From: an uncultured Faecalibacterium sp.
GTDB lineage: Bacteria > Bacillota > Clostridia > Oscillospirales > Ruminococcaceae
Direction of reading: 5' to 3'
Assembly: GCA_934512105.1 (NCBI GenBank)
Contig: CAKSWQ010000009.1
Coordinates: forward strand, 1-61,452
DNA: 61,452 bases
The position numbers were made by a program, and so were the translations under genes. Positions 45,620 through 54,694 of the stretch are shown here, piece after piece. The notes beneath the pieces were generated by a model that did no database searches, had not been told where the DNA came from, and worked only from the letters and a program-made list of their open reading frames with translations. How positions within the stretch are numbered: the first letter of the stretch is position 1; every line of letters starts with the position of its first letter.

Positions 45620-47842
45620 TTACTGCGCAGGCAGTGCATCGTTATTTTCCCCCTCCGCTGCCCCTGCAGGAGCCGTTGTCTGCTGCGGCTCTGCGGCTGT
45701 GGTACCGTTCTGTGCATCATTCGCAGCATCCGGGGCGGTCTGGGCGGCGGTATCCTCCTGCGCCGCGGTGCGCGGATCCACATAGGGGTCCACCTCCAGC
45801 GTGCCGTCCTTCATGGCAAAGTAGGCGTTTGCGATATCCACCACCAGATCGCCGGTGCGGGCACCGTAGCCGCCGTACTCCACCGTGATGCCGATGGCGA
45901 TCTCCGGGTCGTCTGCCGGGAGATAGGCGATCATCATAGCGTTCAGGTAGTGCTTGCCCGAGGCGTAGGTCTCGCTGCGCTGGGGGGTACCAGTCTTGCA
46001 GGCGATGGCAATGGGGTAGCTGGAGATCTTGCCGCTGATGGTGCTGGGCACCAGTGTCATGCCCTGCCGCACCAGATCAAAGGTGTTGCCGTTGCCCTCG
46101 ATGACATCCATCACCTCCGGCTGGGTCTCGCTGAGCACCTCGCCGGTGTTGGTATCCAGGATCGCCTTGACAAAGTGGGTGCGGTAGCGCACACCGTTGT
46201 TGGCCAGTGTGGCGGCGTAGGTAGCCAGCTGGATGGGGCTTACCACCGTGTTGCCCTGCCCGATGGCCGCCTGAATATCCAGCGAGGAGGTGTAATTTTT
46301 ATCCGTCTTTTTGGTCAGGCGTCCCACAGCTTCGTTGACCTCCACGCCGGTGCGCTGCCCAAGACCCAGCTTATAGGCGTAGGCATCGTAGACGTCACTG
46401 GTCAGGCGGCGTCCCACATCGTAGAAGAAGATGTTGCAGCTCCACTTGATGGCGGTTACCACATCAATGTTGCCGCTGTGGCCGTGGCGGGTGCAGCGGG
46501 GGTGGTAGTCCTTATAATAATTGTACACGCCGGTACAGTTGACGGTGGAGTACTGGTTGATGAGACCACTGTCCAGCGCTGCCACCGCCACTGCCGGTTT
46601 AAAGGTAGAGCCGGGGGTGTACAGGCCTTGCAGTGCCCGGTTGAACAGAGGCAGGCTGGGGTCGGCGCTGTACTCGGAATAGTTGGTGGCATACAGGTTC
46701 TGGTCAAAGCTGGGGTAGTTAGAGGCCGCCAGCACGCTGCCATCCTTCACATCCAGCACCACCGCAGCACCGGCGGCGGCTTTCATATCGCCGGTGTTGT
46801 AAACCCGATTGATCATATCGATGTTGTTGGCAAGCGCCTTATCCACCGCCCGCTGAAAGTCGCTGTTGATGGTCAGCTGCACGGTATGTCCCGGCTCCGG
46901 CACGGTGGTGATCTTGGTGTCCACGATCACACCGTCTGAATTGCGGGTGATGGTCTCCACGCCGTCCTTGCCGCGCAGCTCGTCCTCGTACACGGACTCA
47001 AGGCCGGAGATGCCGATCACATCATTCATGTTATAGCCTTTTTCCTTGAGCGGATAGGTCACCTGACCGTTTTCATCGGTCACCTTCCACTTTTCGGCGG
47101 TGATCTTGCCCACACGCCCCAGCACAGCGGGCAGGATATCGCCCTGCTCGTAGCTGCGGGTGCTGGTCTCCACGATCTCCACACCCGGCAGGGTGAGGGA
47201 ATGCTCCTTGATGGTAGCCACCGTCACCTGACTGACGTTTTCAGCCATGACGAAGTTGTTCACGTTGGAAAAGGCCTGCCGGTCCATCTCGTAATGGATG
47301 CCCGCCAGCACCCGCTGCCACGGCAGAGAGAAGCTTTCCAGGTGGTTCTTCTCCACCAGCATCTCCATCACATCGTTGGCGGTGGCGTACTGCTGCAGAC
47401 CCAGCGTTTCCTTCATATCTGCCAGCGTTTTCTGGTCGCTGGCGCTGTCGGCGCTGTCCGTAAAGGTATAGTTTCCGGCGGCATCCGGCTCGCTGATGAG
47501 CAGGGTGTCCAGCCATTTTTCATCGTTCTTGCGCAAAAGCTCCACGATCTGCTGCAGCATGGTGTCCAGATCCTGATCCCCCATTTGCAGCTTGTTCAGC
47601 ACCACATTATAGCCGGTGCTGGTGGTGGCGATGCGCTTGCCGGTGCTGTCCACGATATTGCCGCGCGCGGCGGTGACCGTGAACTTATAATCCGTGGTGT
47701 TGGTGGCTTTTGCCTTGAAGCTGTCCCCATTGACCAGCTGCAAAAAGATCAGCCGGAAGGTATACAGCCCCATGATGATGCAGGCCACTGCGATGAGCAG
47801 CAGCATCCGCCGCACCACGACTTTGCGTTCATTTTCGTTCAT
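45620..47842 (-). CDS. mrdA: Penicillin-binding protein 2 (elongasome transpeptidase)
   Basis: Class B transpeptidase for lateral-wall peptidoglycan cross-linking. The 740 residues start with a membrane anchor (MLLLIAVACIIMGLYTFRLIFLQ cut short here as residues about 13-35), then the dimerisation domain, then the transpeptidase with active-site STFK near residue 411, SCN near 467 and KTG near 615. The C-terminal 50 residues are Ala/Thr/Gln-rich. ATG 47842 has GGAG 6 bases upstream; an earlier in-frame start would overlap mreD. Last gene of mreC-mreD-pbp2. Confidence 0.93.
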   Translation of the reverse strand: MNENERKVVVRRMLLLIAVACIIMGLYTFRLIFLQLVNGDSFKAKATNTTDYKFTVTAARGNIVDSTGKRIATTSTGYNVVLNKLQMGDQDLDTMLQQIVELLRKNDEKWLDTLLISEPDAAGNYTFTDSADSASDQKTLADMKETLGLQQYATANDVMEMLVEKNHLESFSLPWQRVLAGIHYEMDRQAFSNVNNFVMAENVSQVTVATIKEHSLTLPGVEIVETSTRSYEQGDILPAVLGRVGKITAEKWKVTDENGQVTYPLKEKGYNMNDVIGISGLESVYEDELRGKDGVETITRNSDGVIVDTKITTVPEPGHTVQLTINSDFQRAVDKALANNIDMINRVYNTGDMKAAAGAAVVLDVKDGSVLAASNYPSFDQNLYATNYSEYSADPSLPLFNRALQGLYTPGSTFKPAVAVAALDSGLINQYSTVNCTGVYNYYKDYHPRCTRHGHSGNIDVVTAIKWSCNIFFYDVGRRLTSDVYDAYAYKLGLGQRTGVEVNEAVGRLTKKTDKNYTSSLDIQAAIGQGNTVVSPIQLATYAATLANNGVRYRTHFVKAILDTNTGEVLSETQPEVMDVIEGNGNTFDLVRQGMTLVPSTISGKISSYPIAIACKTGTPQRSETYASGKHYLNAMMIAYLPADDPEIAIGITVEYGGYGARTGDLVVDIANAYFAMKDGTLEVDPYVDPRTAAQEDTAAQTAPDAANDAQNGTTAAEPQQTTAPAGAAEGENNDALPAQ

Positions 47843-47861
47843 CTGGTTCTCCTTTTGCGGG

Positions 47862-48395
47862 CTAGACCACACCATTGTCGATCCTGAACCCGTCATGGAT
47901 GCGCTGCACCAGCCAGAAGGCCAGCAGCGCCGCCGGGATGGTAAGCGCCGCGCCGGGCAGTACAAAGGTGACGTACCGCAGCACAGCGCTGGTATAACCC
48001 GGCATATAGTAGAAAAACAGCCAGTCCAGCGAGAGCACCAGCAGCGCCGTCACGGTGCTTACGGCGGCAAAGTTGCCGGGGTTCACCTGCAAATACAGCT
48101 GCACCAGCACCGATACTCCAAAGCAGAGCAGCAGCAGTTCCAGCGCCAGCATACCCACCGTGCGCCCGGCGGTGTAGTCCCACAAAAGGCCGCCCACCGT
48201 GCCCAGCAGTGCCCCGGCAAACTCTCCCTCAAATACCGCCACCGCCAGACACAGCGGCAGCACCAGCAGCGGCTTTGCCTCCCCCAGCTGAAACAGCCCG
48301 GGCGTGGTCTGCAAAGCGGCGCACACAAACAGTGCCAGCACATAGCAGCCCCACTTCAGCAGCTGGCTGCGGCTGCGCTTGCGGCGAGATTCCAT
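47862..48395 (-). CDS. mreD: Rod-shape protein MreD
   Basis: A 177-residue integral membrane component of the elongasome with about five or six hydrophobic segments after a basic N-terminus (MESRRKRSRSQLLKWG). Sequence conservation in this family is low; the call rests on topology, length and position between mreC (15 bases away) and PBP2 (19 bases away). Confidence 0.88.
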   Translation of the reverse strand: MESRRKRSRSQLLKWGCYVLALFVCAALQTTPGLFQLGEAKPLLVLPLCLAVAVFEGEFAGALLGTVGGLLWDYTAGRTVGMLALELLLLCFGVSVLVQLYLQVNPGNFAAVSTVTALLVLSLDWLFFYYMPGYTSAVLRYVTFVLPGAALTIPAALLAFWLVQRIHDGFRIDNGVV

Positions 48396-48410
48396 AGCAG
48401 TGTATCCTCC

Positions 48411-49241
48411 TTAGTACGCAGTAACGATAAAAACGTGCTTAGCAGTGCGTGGGTCGGCACCGGGACGCACCACCGCAATGGAGGATTTGCCGCTGGCCTC
48501 CGGCACCACATCCTGCACCGTACCCACCAGAAGATCCGGTGGGAACACCCCGCCCAGACCGGTGGTGATGACCTGATCGCCCGCGTGGGTCTCGGTGCTG
48601 CGCTCCAGATTGGTCAGGGTGCACAGGCCGTCCGCTGCATAGGTGGCATTGCCGTTCAGGATGCCGTTTTCCCGGGTGCGGGAGACCACGCCCGCCGCAT
48701 TGAAGCTGGGGTGCAGAATGGTCATCACCTTGCAGCTGGTCAGGTCGGCCTCCACCACCATGCCCAGCAGATAGCCCTGATCACTGATGATCGCATCGTT
48801 CACCACTACGCCGTCTGCGGTGCCCTTGTCCAGCGTGAAGCCGCCAAACTCGTCCAGCGGGTCGCGGCCGATGACAAAGGCAGACACATAAGTGGCATTG
48901 CTGTTCTTTTCCTGAATGTTGGCCAGCGCCTTGTAGGCTTCGTTTTCGGCCTTGATGCGGTCATAATCCACCAACTGCTGGCGCAGCTCGGCGTTTTCCG
49001 CCGTCAGCTGCTGGTTCTGCTCCATGACCTTGTCGATGCTGGCGTATTTTTCCCACACTGCGCTCACGCCGCCGCTGACCACAGCCCCCGCCTTCTGGAA
49101 GGGGGTCAGGATCACGCCCAGCAGCTCCTGCGGGGCGGCAGTCAGGCGGCCGTTGGCACCGGCGTAGGCCATGATGCCCACCAGAAACACCGCCACGGCC
49201 ACAAGGATCTTGAATTTCCAGGTATCAAAAAAATCTTTCAA
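48411..49241 (-). CDS. mreC: Rod-shape protein MreC
   Basis: Scaffold linking cytoplasmic MreB to the periplasmic-face enzymes. The 276 residues have one N-terminal membrane segment (ILVAVAVFLVGIMAYAGA, about 12-29), a coiled coil (about 65-105) and the paired beta domains (ATYVSAFVIGRDP, VVNDAIISDQGYLLGMV, then GLGGVFPPDLLVGTV). It is separated from mreB by 174 bases containing a terminator-like hairpin. Confidence 0.94.
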   Translation of the reverse strand: MKDFFDTWKFKILVAVAVFLVGIMAYAGANGRLTAAPQELLGVILTPFQKAGAVVSGGVSAVWEKYASIDKVMEQNQQLTAENAELRQQLVDYDRIKAENEAYKALANIQEKNSNATYVSAFVIGRDPLDEFGGFTLDKGTADGVVVNDAIISDQGYLLGMVVEADLTSCKVMTILHPSFNAAGVVSRTRENGILNGNATYAADGLCTLTNLERSTETHAGDQVITTGLGGVFPPDLLVGTVQDVVPEASGKSSIAVVRPGADPRTAKHVFIVTAY

Positions 49242-49294
49242 AGGGTGCTTCCCTCCTGTCGGGATGCCCGCGCCCTACCGCAGGCCTTTGCATG

Positions 49295-49325
49295 AAAAAA
49301 GCGCGGACAGCCGTGCCATCCGCGC
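49295..49325 (-). terminator. Terminator-like hairpin between mreB and mreC
   Basis: A 7-bp stem (GCGCGGA and TCCGCGC) followed on the minus strand by six T. It could terminate or attenuate mreB transcripts before mreCD-pbp2. Confidence 0.78.
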
Positions 49326-49415
49326 AAGATGCAGTGTTTGCAGCGGAAAAACGCACAGCTGCTGTGTCTGAAACTTTTCCGCATTCTGAGCAGCACTCTC
49401 CGCAGAGAGCCGCTC

Positions 49416-50438
<1,023 letters not shown>

Positions 50439-50534
50439 TGTTCCAAATCTCCTTACGATCGTTCCTTAAATCTATCCCAGAATGCCGGACAGTCTGCTGC
50501 AAACAGACCCTCCTGCGCAGAATAACACGGTTCT

Positions 50535-50563
50535 ATTATAGCCGCAAGTGCTTCATTTCTCAA
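50535..50563 (-). promoter_or_regulatory. mreB promoter
   Basis: TTGAGA-N17-TATAAT on the minus strand, 97 bases upstream of the start codon and just beyond the maf stop. Confidence 0.82.
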
Positions 50564-50600
50564 GCGTTTCGGCAAGTTTTCTATCATTTTTCCATTTTTC

Positions 50601-51164
50601 TCACAAAAAATGCGCCAGCAACTGTACGGTGCGGCTGACCGGCAGCCCCATAATGGTGTAGTAGTCGCCCTCGATGCGGTCCAGCCACAGGGCTGCACGC
50701 CCCTGAATGGCGTAGGCACCGGCCTTATCGTAAGGCTCCGGGGTAGCGGTGTAGAGTTCGATCTCCTCCTCCCCCAGCGGGAAAAAGGTCACCTTGCAGC
50801 TGTCCACAAAATGCTCTGCCCTGTCCCCTTTTGCAATGCACACGCCGGTGTGCACCTGATGGGTCTTGCCGGAGAGGGCGCGCAGCATCCGCTTGGCATC
50901 CTCTGCGTCATGGGGCTTGCCAAACACGGTGCCGTCCACGTCCACCACGGTGTCGCAGCCGATGACCACGGCCTGCGGGTGCTGTTTTGCCACCGCAAGG
51001 CACTTGCCGATGGCCAGCTGCTCCACCAGCTGCGCCGGGGTGGGGGCAGTAACGGCGCTCTCGTCAAAATCGCTGACGCAGACCGTGAAATCTGTGGTGT
51101 ACAGGGAAAGCAGCTCCCGTCTGCGGGGGCTGCCGGAGGCTAAGATCAGGTTATTTTCCTTCAT
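50601..51164 (-). CDS. maf: Maf-family nucleoside triphosphate pyrophosphatase
   Basis: House-cleaning pyrophosphatase that hydrolyses non-canonical or dTTP/UTP nucleotides. The 187 residues begin with LILASGSPRRRELLSLY (substrate loop) and contain VIGCDTVVDVDGTVFGKP and the C-terminal YAIQGRAALWLDRIEGDYYTIMGLP. It lies 18 bases after dut, a related nucleotide-sanitising enzyme, and directly upstream of mreB, a common Firmicutes neighbourhood. Confidence 0.94.
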   Translation of the reverse strand: MKENNLILASGSPRRRELLSLYTTDFTVCVSDFDESAVTAPTPAQLVEQLAIGKCLAVAKQHPQAVVIGCDTVVDVDGTVFGKPHDAEDAKRMLRALSGKTHQVHTGVCIAKGDRAEHFVDSCKVTFFPLGEEEIELYTATPEPYDKAGAYAIQGRAALWLDRIEGDYYTIMGLPVSRTVQLLAHFL

Positions 51165-51182
51165 TTTTGCCGCTTCCCTTCC

Positions 51183-51629
51183 TTATCGGCCGGTAGAGCC
51201 AAAGCCGCCCGCGCCGCGCTGGGTGTCGCCCAGCTCCTCGGCGGGCACAAAGGCAGCAGTGTACACCGGGGCGATACACAGCTGTGCCACCCGCTCGCCG
51301 GGCTGGATGGTATAAGCCTCGGCACCCAGATTGACCATGGGCACCTTCAGTTCGCCGCGGTAGTCGCTGTCCACCACGCCCACGCCGTTGGCCATGCACA
51401 AACCGTGCTTGATGGACAGGCCGCTGCGGGCATACACCAGCGCTACACTGTGCGCACCCGGCAGCTCGATGGCAAGGCCGGTGGGCACCAGCACCCGCTG
51501 CATGGGGGCAACGGTCAGCGGTGCGTCCAGCACAGCGCACAGGTCGGCGGCAGCTGCGCCGGGGGTGGCATAGGCGGGCACCTTTGCCCGGGCATCCAGT
51601 ACCTTATATTTTACAGTGATGGGTTCCAT
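51183..51629 (-). CDS. dut: dUTP diphosphatase
   Basis: Hydrolyses dUTP to dUMP and diphosphate, keeping uracil out of DNA. The 148-residue trimeric enzyme shows the five family motifs, including PGAAAADLCA, ARSGLSIKHG, GVVDSDYRGELKVPMVNLG, ERVAQLCIAP and the C-terminal RGAGGFGSTGR that closes over the site. Probably co-transcribed with maf. Confidence 0.96.
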   Translation of the reverse strand: MEPITVKYKVLDARAKVPAYATPGAAAADLCAVLDAPLTVAPMQRVLVPTGLAIELPGAHSVALVYARSGLSIKHGLCMANGVGVVDSDYRGELKVPMVNLGAEAYTIQPGERVAQLCIAPVYTAAFVPAEELGDTQRGAGGFGSTGR

Positions 51630-51697
51630 CGTATGACCTCGTTTCGTTTTTTCTGTTTTTTGCAGGCAAGGCTTAGGGCAATGCCGGTGCTTTTCTG

Positions 51698-53767
51698 TCA
51701 GTTCGTTCCTTTAAAATACAGGCCGCGGGTAAACTCGCCCTCAAAGGGGGCGTGGGAGCGGATGCTGTCCAGGATCTGCGCCGCTTCCTCGCGGGATTCC
51801 AGCGTAAAGTAGGCCACGCCGTAGTCCACCGCCAGTGCGCCGGGCTTATCGCCCATGTAGATGGGCACCGGGTTATAGATGGTGCGCACCCCAAGGCCAC
51901 ACCGCACCGGGAACTTTTTGGCCTTGCGGTCGGTCAGCACACCAGTCTTGTCGCAGTGGGCACAGTCGTGAATATTTTGCAGCGGGCAGGCACGGGTGAG
52001 CATCAGCGGCATGTGACCGTAGATCATCACACCGGTGGGCACCGGTTTCCCGTTCCGGGCAGGCGCAATGGACGCAATATCGCTGTCTTTTACCTCCGGC
52101 AGAATGAGCAAACTGGAAAGTCCCTGCTCTGCATAGAACTGCGCCGCCACATTGTTGGTGATATTCAGCCCGAAGCCGCCGGTCATGGGCAGCCCACGGC
52201 ACAGCCGCAGATGGGCGATGTTGCTGACCTCGTACCCGGCAAAGCCGACATCCTGCGTGGCTGCGATGCGGCGGGCGGTATCCTGTTCCAGCGCACCAAA
52301 CATGACCCGGGGCAGCTCCAGAAGGGTTTTTGCCCGCCACTCCCGGGGCACACGGTCTGCCTGCGCAATGGGCAGGATGAGGTACTCCACCCCGTCAAGT
52401 GCCCGCTCCGGCACCTGCTCCCAGCGCTCGAACCGGGCGCGCAGGGTGCGGCGGGGCGGCAGGGTGCGCTGCGGCAGGACGGCAGCGTGCTCCTCGGTGG
52501 TGGGCCACGGGCGCAGCACCTCCCGCTTTTTGAGCAGGGCATCCAGTGCCTCCCGGCGCAGCTCGTTCACGGCGCTGCCGGGGATGAACCACGGCCCACC
52601 GTCCATTTCCACCATAATCTTCTCTGCTGCAAAGGGGGTGCCGCCGGTCTTGGCTAAGCTGCGATTCAGACTCTCGGTGGGGTCGGTGCGGGCGGGCTGC
52701 GGCTCAGCATCTCCGTAAGCAAAGGCCTTGTTGCCGTCGGCATCGGTGACGGTCAGCTTTTCGCCGCCCTCTTCAATTTCCAGCTTCATCTGCACCGGCA
52801 CGCGGGAGCGCTCGCGGCGGTAAAGCTCGCGCAGCATGGGCAGGGTCTTTTTGGTCAGTTCGGCGTCGGCCTCGCTGCGCACACCGAACATGGTGCCGTC
52901 GATTTTGCCGTCCAGATAACCGGAGGTGAAGCCGGAACGGCTAAAGGCATTTTTCAGCAGGTCGCGGTCGTAGGCACGCCCCTCGCGTCCTGCCAGACAG
53001 GCGCTGACCGCCGCCGCCACATACTCCGGCGTGCGCAGACGGCCTTCGATTTTTGCCGATGCTACGCCAAGGGCCTGCAGCTTGTCCAGCTTGTCGATGG
53101 CAGAATTATCCTTCAGGGAGAGGTGATGCAGCCGCCCGGGTTTGCCCTCCGGCAGGGCGTTGGCCTCAAAGGGCAGGCGGCAAGGACCCGCACAGGAGCC
53201 CCGGTTACCGCTGCGCCCACCCAGAAAGGCAGACATATAGCACTGGCCGCTCACGCTCATGCACAGCGCACCGTGGATGAAGCACTCGGTCTCGATGCCG
53301 CAGTGCTTTGTGATGTGCTCCACCTCGGACAGGCTCAGCTCACGCGCCAGCACCACCCGGGTAAAGCCTAGTTCCTTCAGTTCCAGTGCACCCTGCAGGG
53401 TGTGGACGCTCATCTGGGTGGAGCCGTGCCGGGGCAGCTGCGGGGCGATTTTTCCGATCAGGGTGGCCACTGCCAGATCCTGACAGATAACTGCATCCGC
53501 GCCGCTGGCTGCCACCGCCCGGATAGCCTGCTCCAGCGCAGGCAGCTCGGTGCCGTACACGGTCGTATTCAGCGCAACGTGCACCGCCACGCCCCGGGCG
53601 TGGCAGAAGCGCACGGCCTCCTGTAGACTGTCTGCATCAAAGTTGCCGGCACCCGTGCGGGCGTTGAAGCCCGAAAAGCCCAGATATACTGCGTCCGCGC
53701 CGCTGAACACCGCAGCGCGGAGCATTTCTTCACTGCCCACCGGGGCTAAGATCTCGATCCTTGCCAT
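51698..53767 (-). CDS. U32 peptidase-family protein (RlhA/YhbU-like, two-domain)
   Basis: A 689-residue member of the U32 family. Several characterised relatives act in tRNA or 23S rRNA hydroxylation rather than proteolysis. N-terminal TIM-barrel part: MARIEILAPVGSEEMLRAAVFSGADAVY. The Cys-containing signature GGRSGNRGSCAGPCRLPFEA lies near residue 180. The C-terminal region includes CPLQNIHDCAHCDK and ends EGEFTRGLYFKG. The two-domain length resembles E. coli RlhA. A GGAG site precedes the ATG. It lies 36 bases after zapA. The reaction is inferred from the family. Confidence 0.85.
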   Translation of the reverse strand: MARIEILAPVGSEEMLRAAVFSGADAVYLGFSGFNARTGAGNFDADSLQEAVRFCHARGVAVHVALNTTVYGTELPALEQAIRAVAASGADAVICQDLAVATLIGKIAPQLPRHGSTQMSVHTLQGALELKELGFTRVVLARELSLSEVEHITKHCGIETECFIHGALCMSVSGQCYMSAFLGGRSGNRGSCAGPCRLPFEANALPEGKPGRLHHLSLKDNSAIDKLDKLQALGVASAKIEGRLRTPEYVAAAVSACLAGREGRAYDRDLLKNAFSRSGFTSGYLDGKIDGTMFGVRSEADAELTKKTLPMLRELYRRERSRVPVQMKLEIEEGGEKLTVTDADGNKAFAYGDAEPQPARTDPTESLNRSLAKTGGTPFAAEKIMVEMDGGPWFIPGSAVNELRREALDALLKKREVLRPWPTTEEHAAVLPQRTLPPRRTLRARFERWEQVPERALDGVEYLILPIAQADRVPREWRAKTLLELPRVMFGALEQDTARRIAATQDVGFAGYEVSNIAHLRLCRGLPMTGGFGLNITNNVAAQFYAEQGLSSLLILPEVKDSDIASIAPARNGKPVPTGVMIYGHMPLMLTRACPLQNIHDCAHCDKTGVLTDRKAKKFPVRCGLGVRTIYNPVPIYMGDKPGALAVDYGVAYFTLESREEAAQILDSIRSHAPFEGEFTRGLYFKGTN

Positions 53768-53803
53768 AGTTCTCCTTCTGACTTCTATTTATATAAGGTA
53801 CAT

Positions 53804-54271
53804 TCAGTTGGTTTCGTCCGTCTGTGTGCTGTCTGCCGCCAAGGTTTCCGGGGCGGCGGGCTGCTCCTGTGCCGTCTCTGCCGCAGCGCGGGCGGCGCGT
53901 TCCTCCCGGCGGGTCTCGCGCTGGCGCTCCTTGGCCAGCTGCTCCCGCAGGGCGGCAGCTTCCCGGCGCAGCACGGCATTCTCGGCCAGTGCCTTGTCCT
54001 CGGCCAGCTTTGCCCGGGCTGCATCTGCAATGTAGTCCTGGATCTGGCTGCGCATATTCTCGGCGCTGCCGGTACTCTTGCGGTATTCGTCCAGATAATC
54101 CATTGCGCAGAACACCGCTGCCTTGGTCACCGAAAGGTTATCGTTGGCGTCCAGCAGCTTTGTGATGTCCTCGTCCAGCTTTTTGGCCAGACCGAGGATG
54201 TATTTTTCCGAATCTGTGGTTGCGATGGCATACGGTGTGCCCGCAATGTTGACCCTTACCTTGTTTACCAT
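53804..54271 (-). CDS. zapA: Cell-division protein ZapA-like
   Basis: A 155-residue protein with the ZapA fold at residues 1-90 (MVNKVRVNIAGTPYAIATTDSE, then LAKKLDEDITKLL), which cross-links FtsZ filaments. It continues as a long charged coiled coil (about 90-140, AALREQLAKERQRETRREE) and an acidic Thr/Glu-rich tail, so it is longer than typical ZapA at about 100. I start it at ATG 54271 by family alignment; the frame opens further up without a better site. It is upstream of the U32 gene. Confidence 0.85.
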   Translation of the reverse strand: MVNKVRVNIAGTPYAIATTDSEKYILGLAKKLDEDITKLLDANDNLSVTKAAVFCAMDYLDEYRKSTGSAENMRSQIQDYIADAARAKLAEDKALAENAVLRREAAALREQLAKERQRETRREERAARAAAETAQEQPAAPETLAADSTQTDETN

Positions 54272-54350
54272 GGTGTTTTCCCCTTTTTCCTGTATCTGTA
54301 CGGCGCAAGGCCGTTTGTTCTGCATCTTACCGGGAATCAACGCCGTTTCC

Positions 54351-54381
54351 GGTAACGTTTCGGCTTTCGAAAACGTTTCGG
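54351..54381. promoter_or_regulatory. Two ACGTTTCGG repeats, LacI-type operator candidates
   Basis: GGTAACGTTTCGG (54351-54363) and GAAAACGTTTCGG (54369-54381) are direct repeats spaced by 18 bases. The second forms a near-palindrome CGAAAACGTTTCG. They lie between zapA and glgP. Confidence 0.45.
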
Positions 54382-54561
54382 CAGAGTTTCCCGCCCTATT
54401 ACTGCCAGAATTACTCCCCGAAAAAAGTTTCGCTGCTCAGTTCTGCCTTCTATTATAATATAAATAAGCCGCAAGAAAAAGTAGATTTTTTGAAATTTCG
54501 GCATATTTATCAGAAAGTGGCCCCAAAAAATAGCAGTTACGGAAAAAAAGCGCCTGTTTCC

Positions 54562-54590
54562 TTGCATTTATAAATCGTTCATATTATAAT
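54562..54590 (+). promoter_or_regulatory. glgP promoter
   Basis: TTGCAT-N17-TATAAT on the plus strand. The arms ATAAC and GTTAT flank the expected start of transcription. The leader of about 95 bases ends with AGGAG 6 bases before the ATG. Confidence 0.8.
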
Positions 54591-54694
54591 AACGTTGTTA
54601 TGTTGGCAGCCGGGCGAAAGAGGGAACGTTTCTGCTGCTATTATCTACTCAATTATTTTAGCAAAGCAAACGCTTATGCGGATAGGAGCACACT

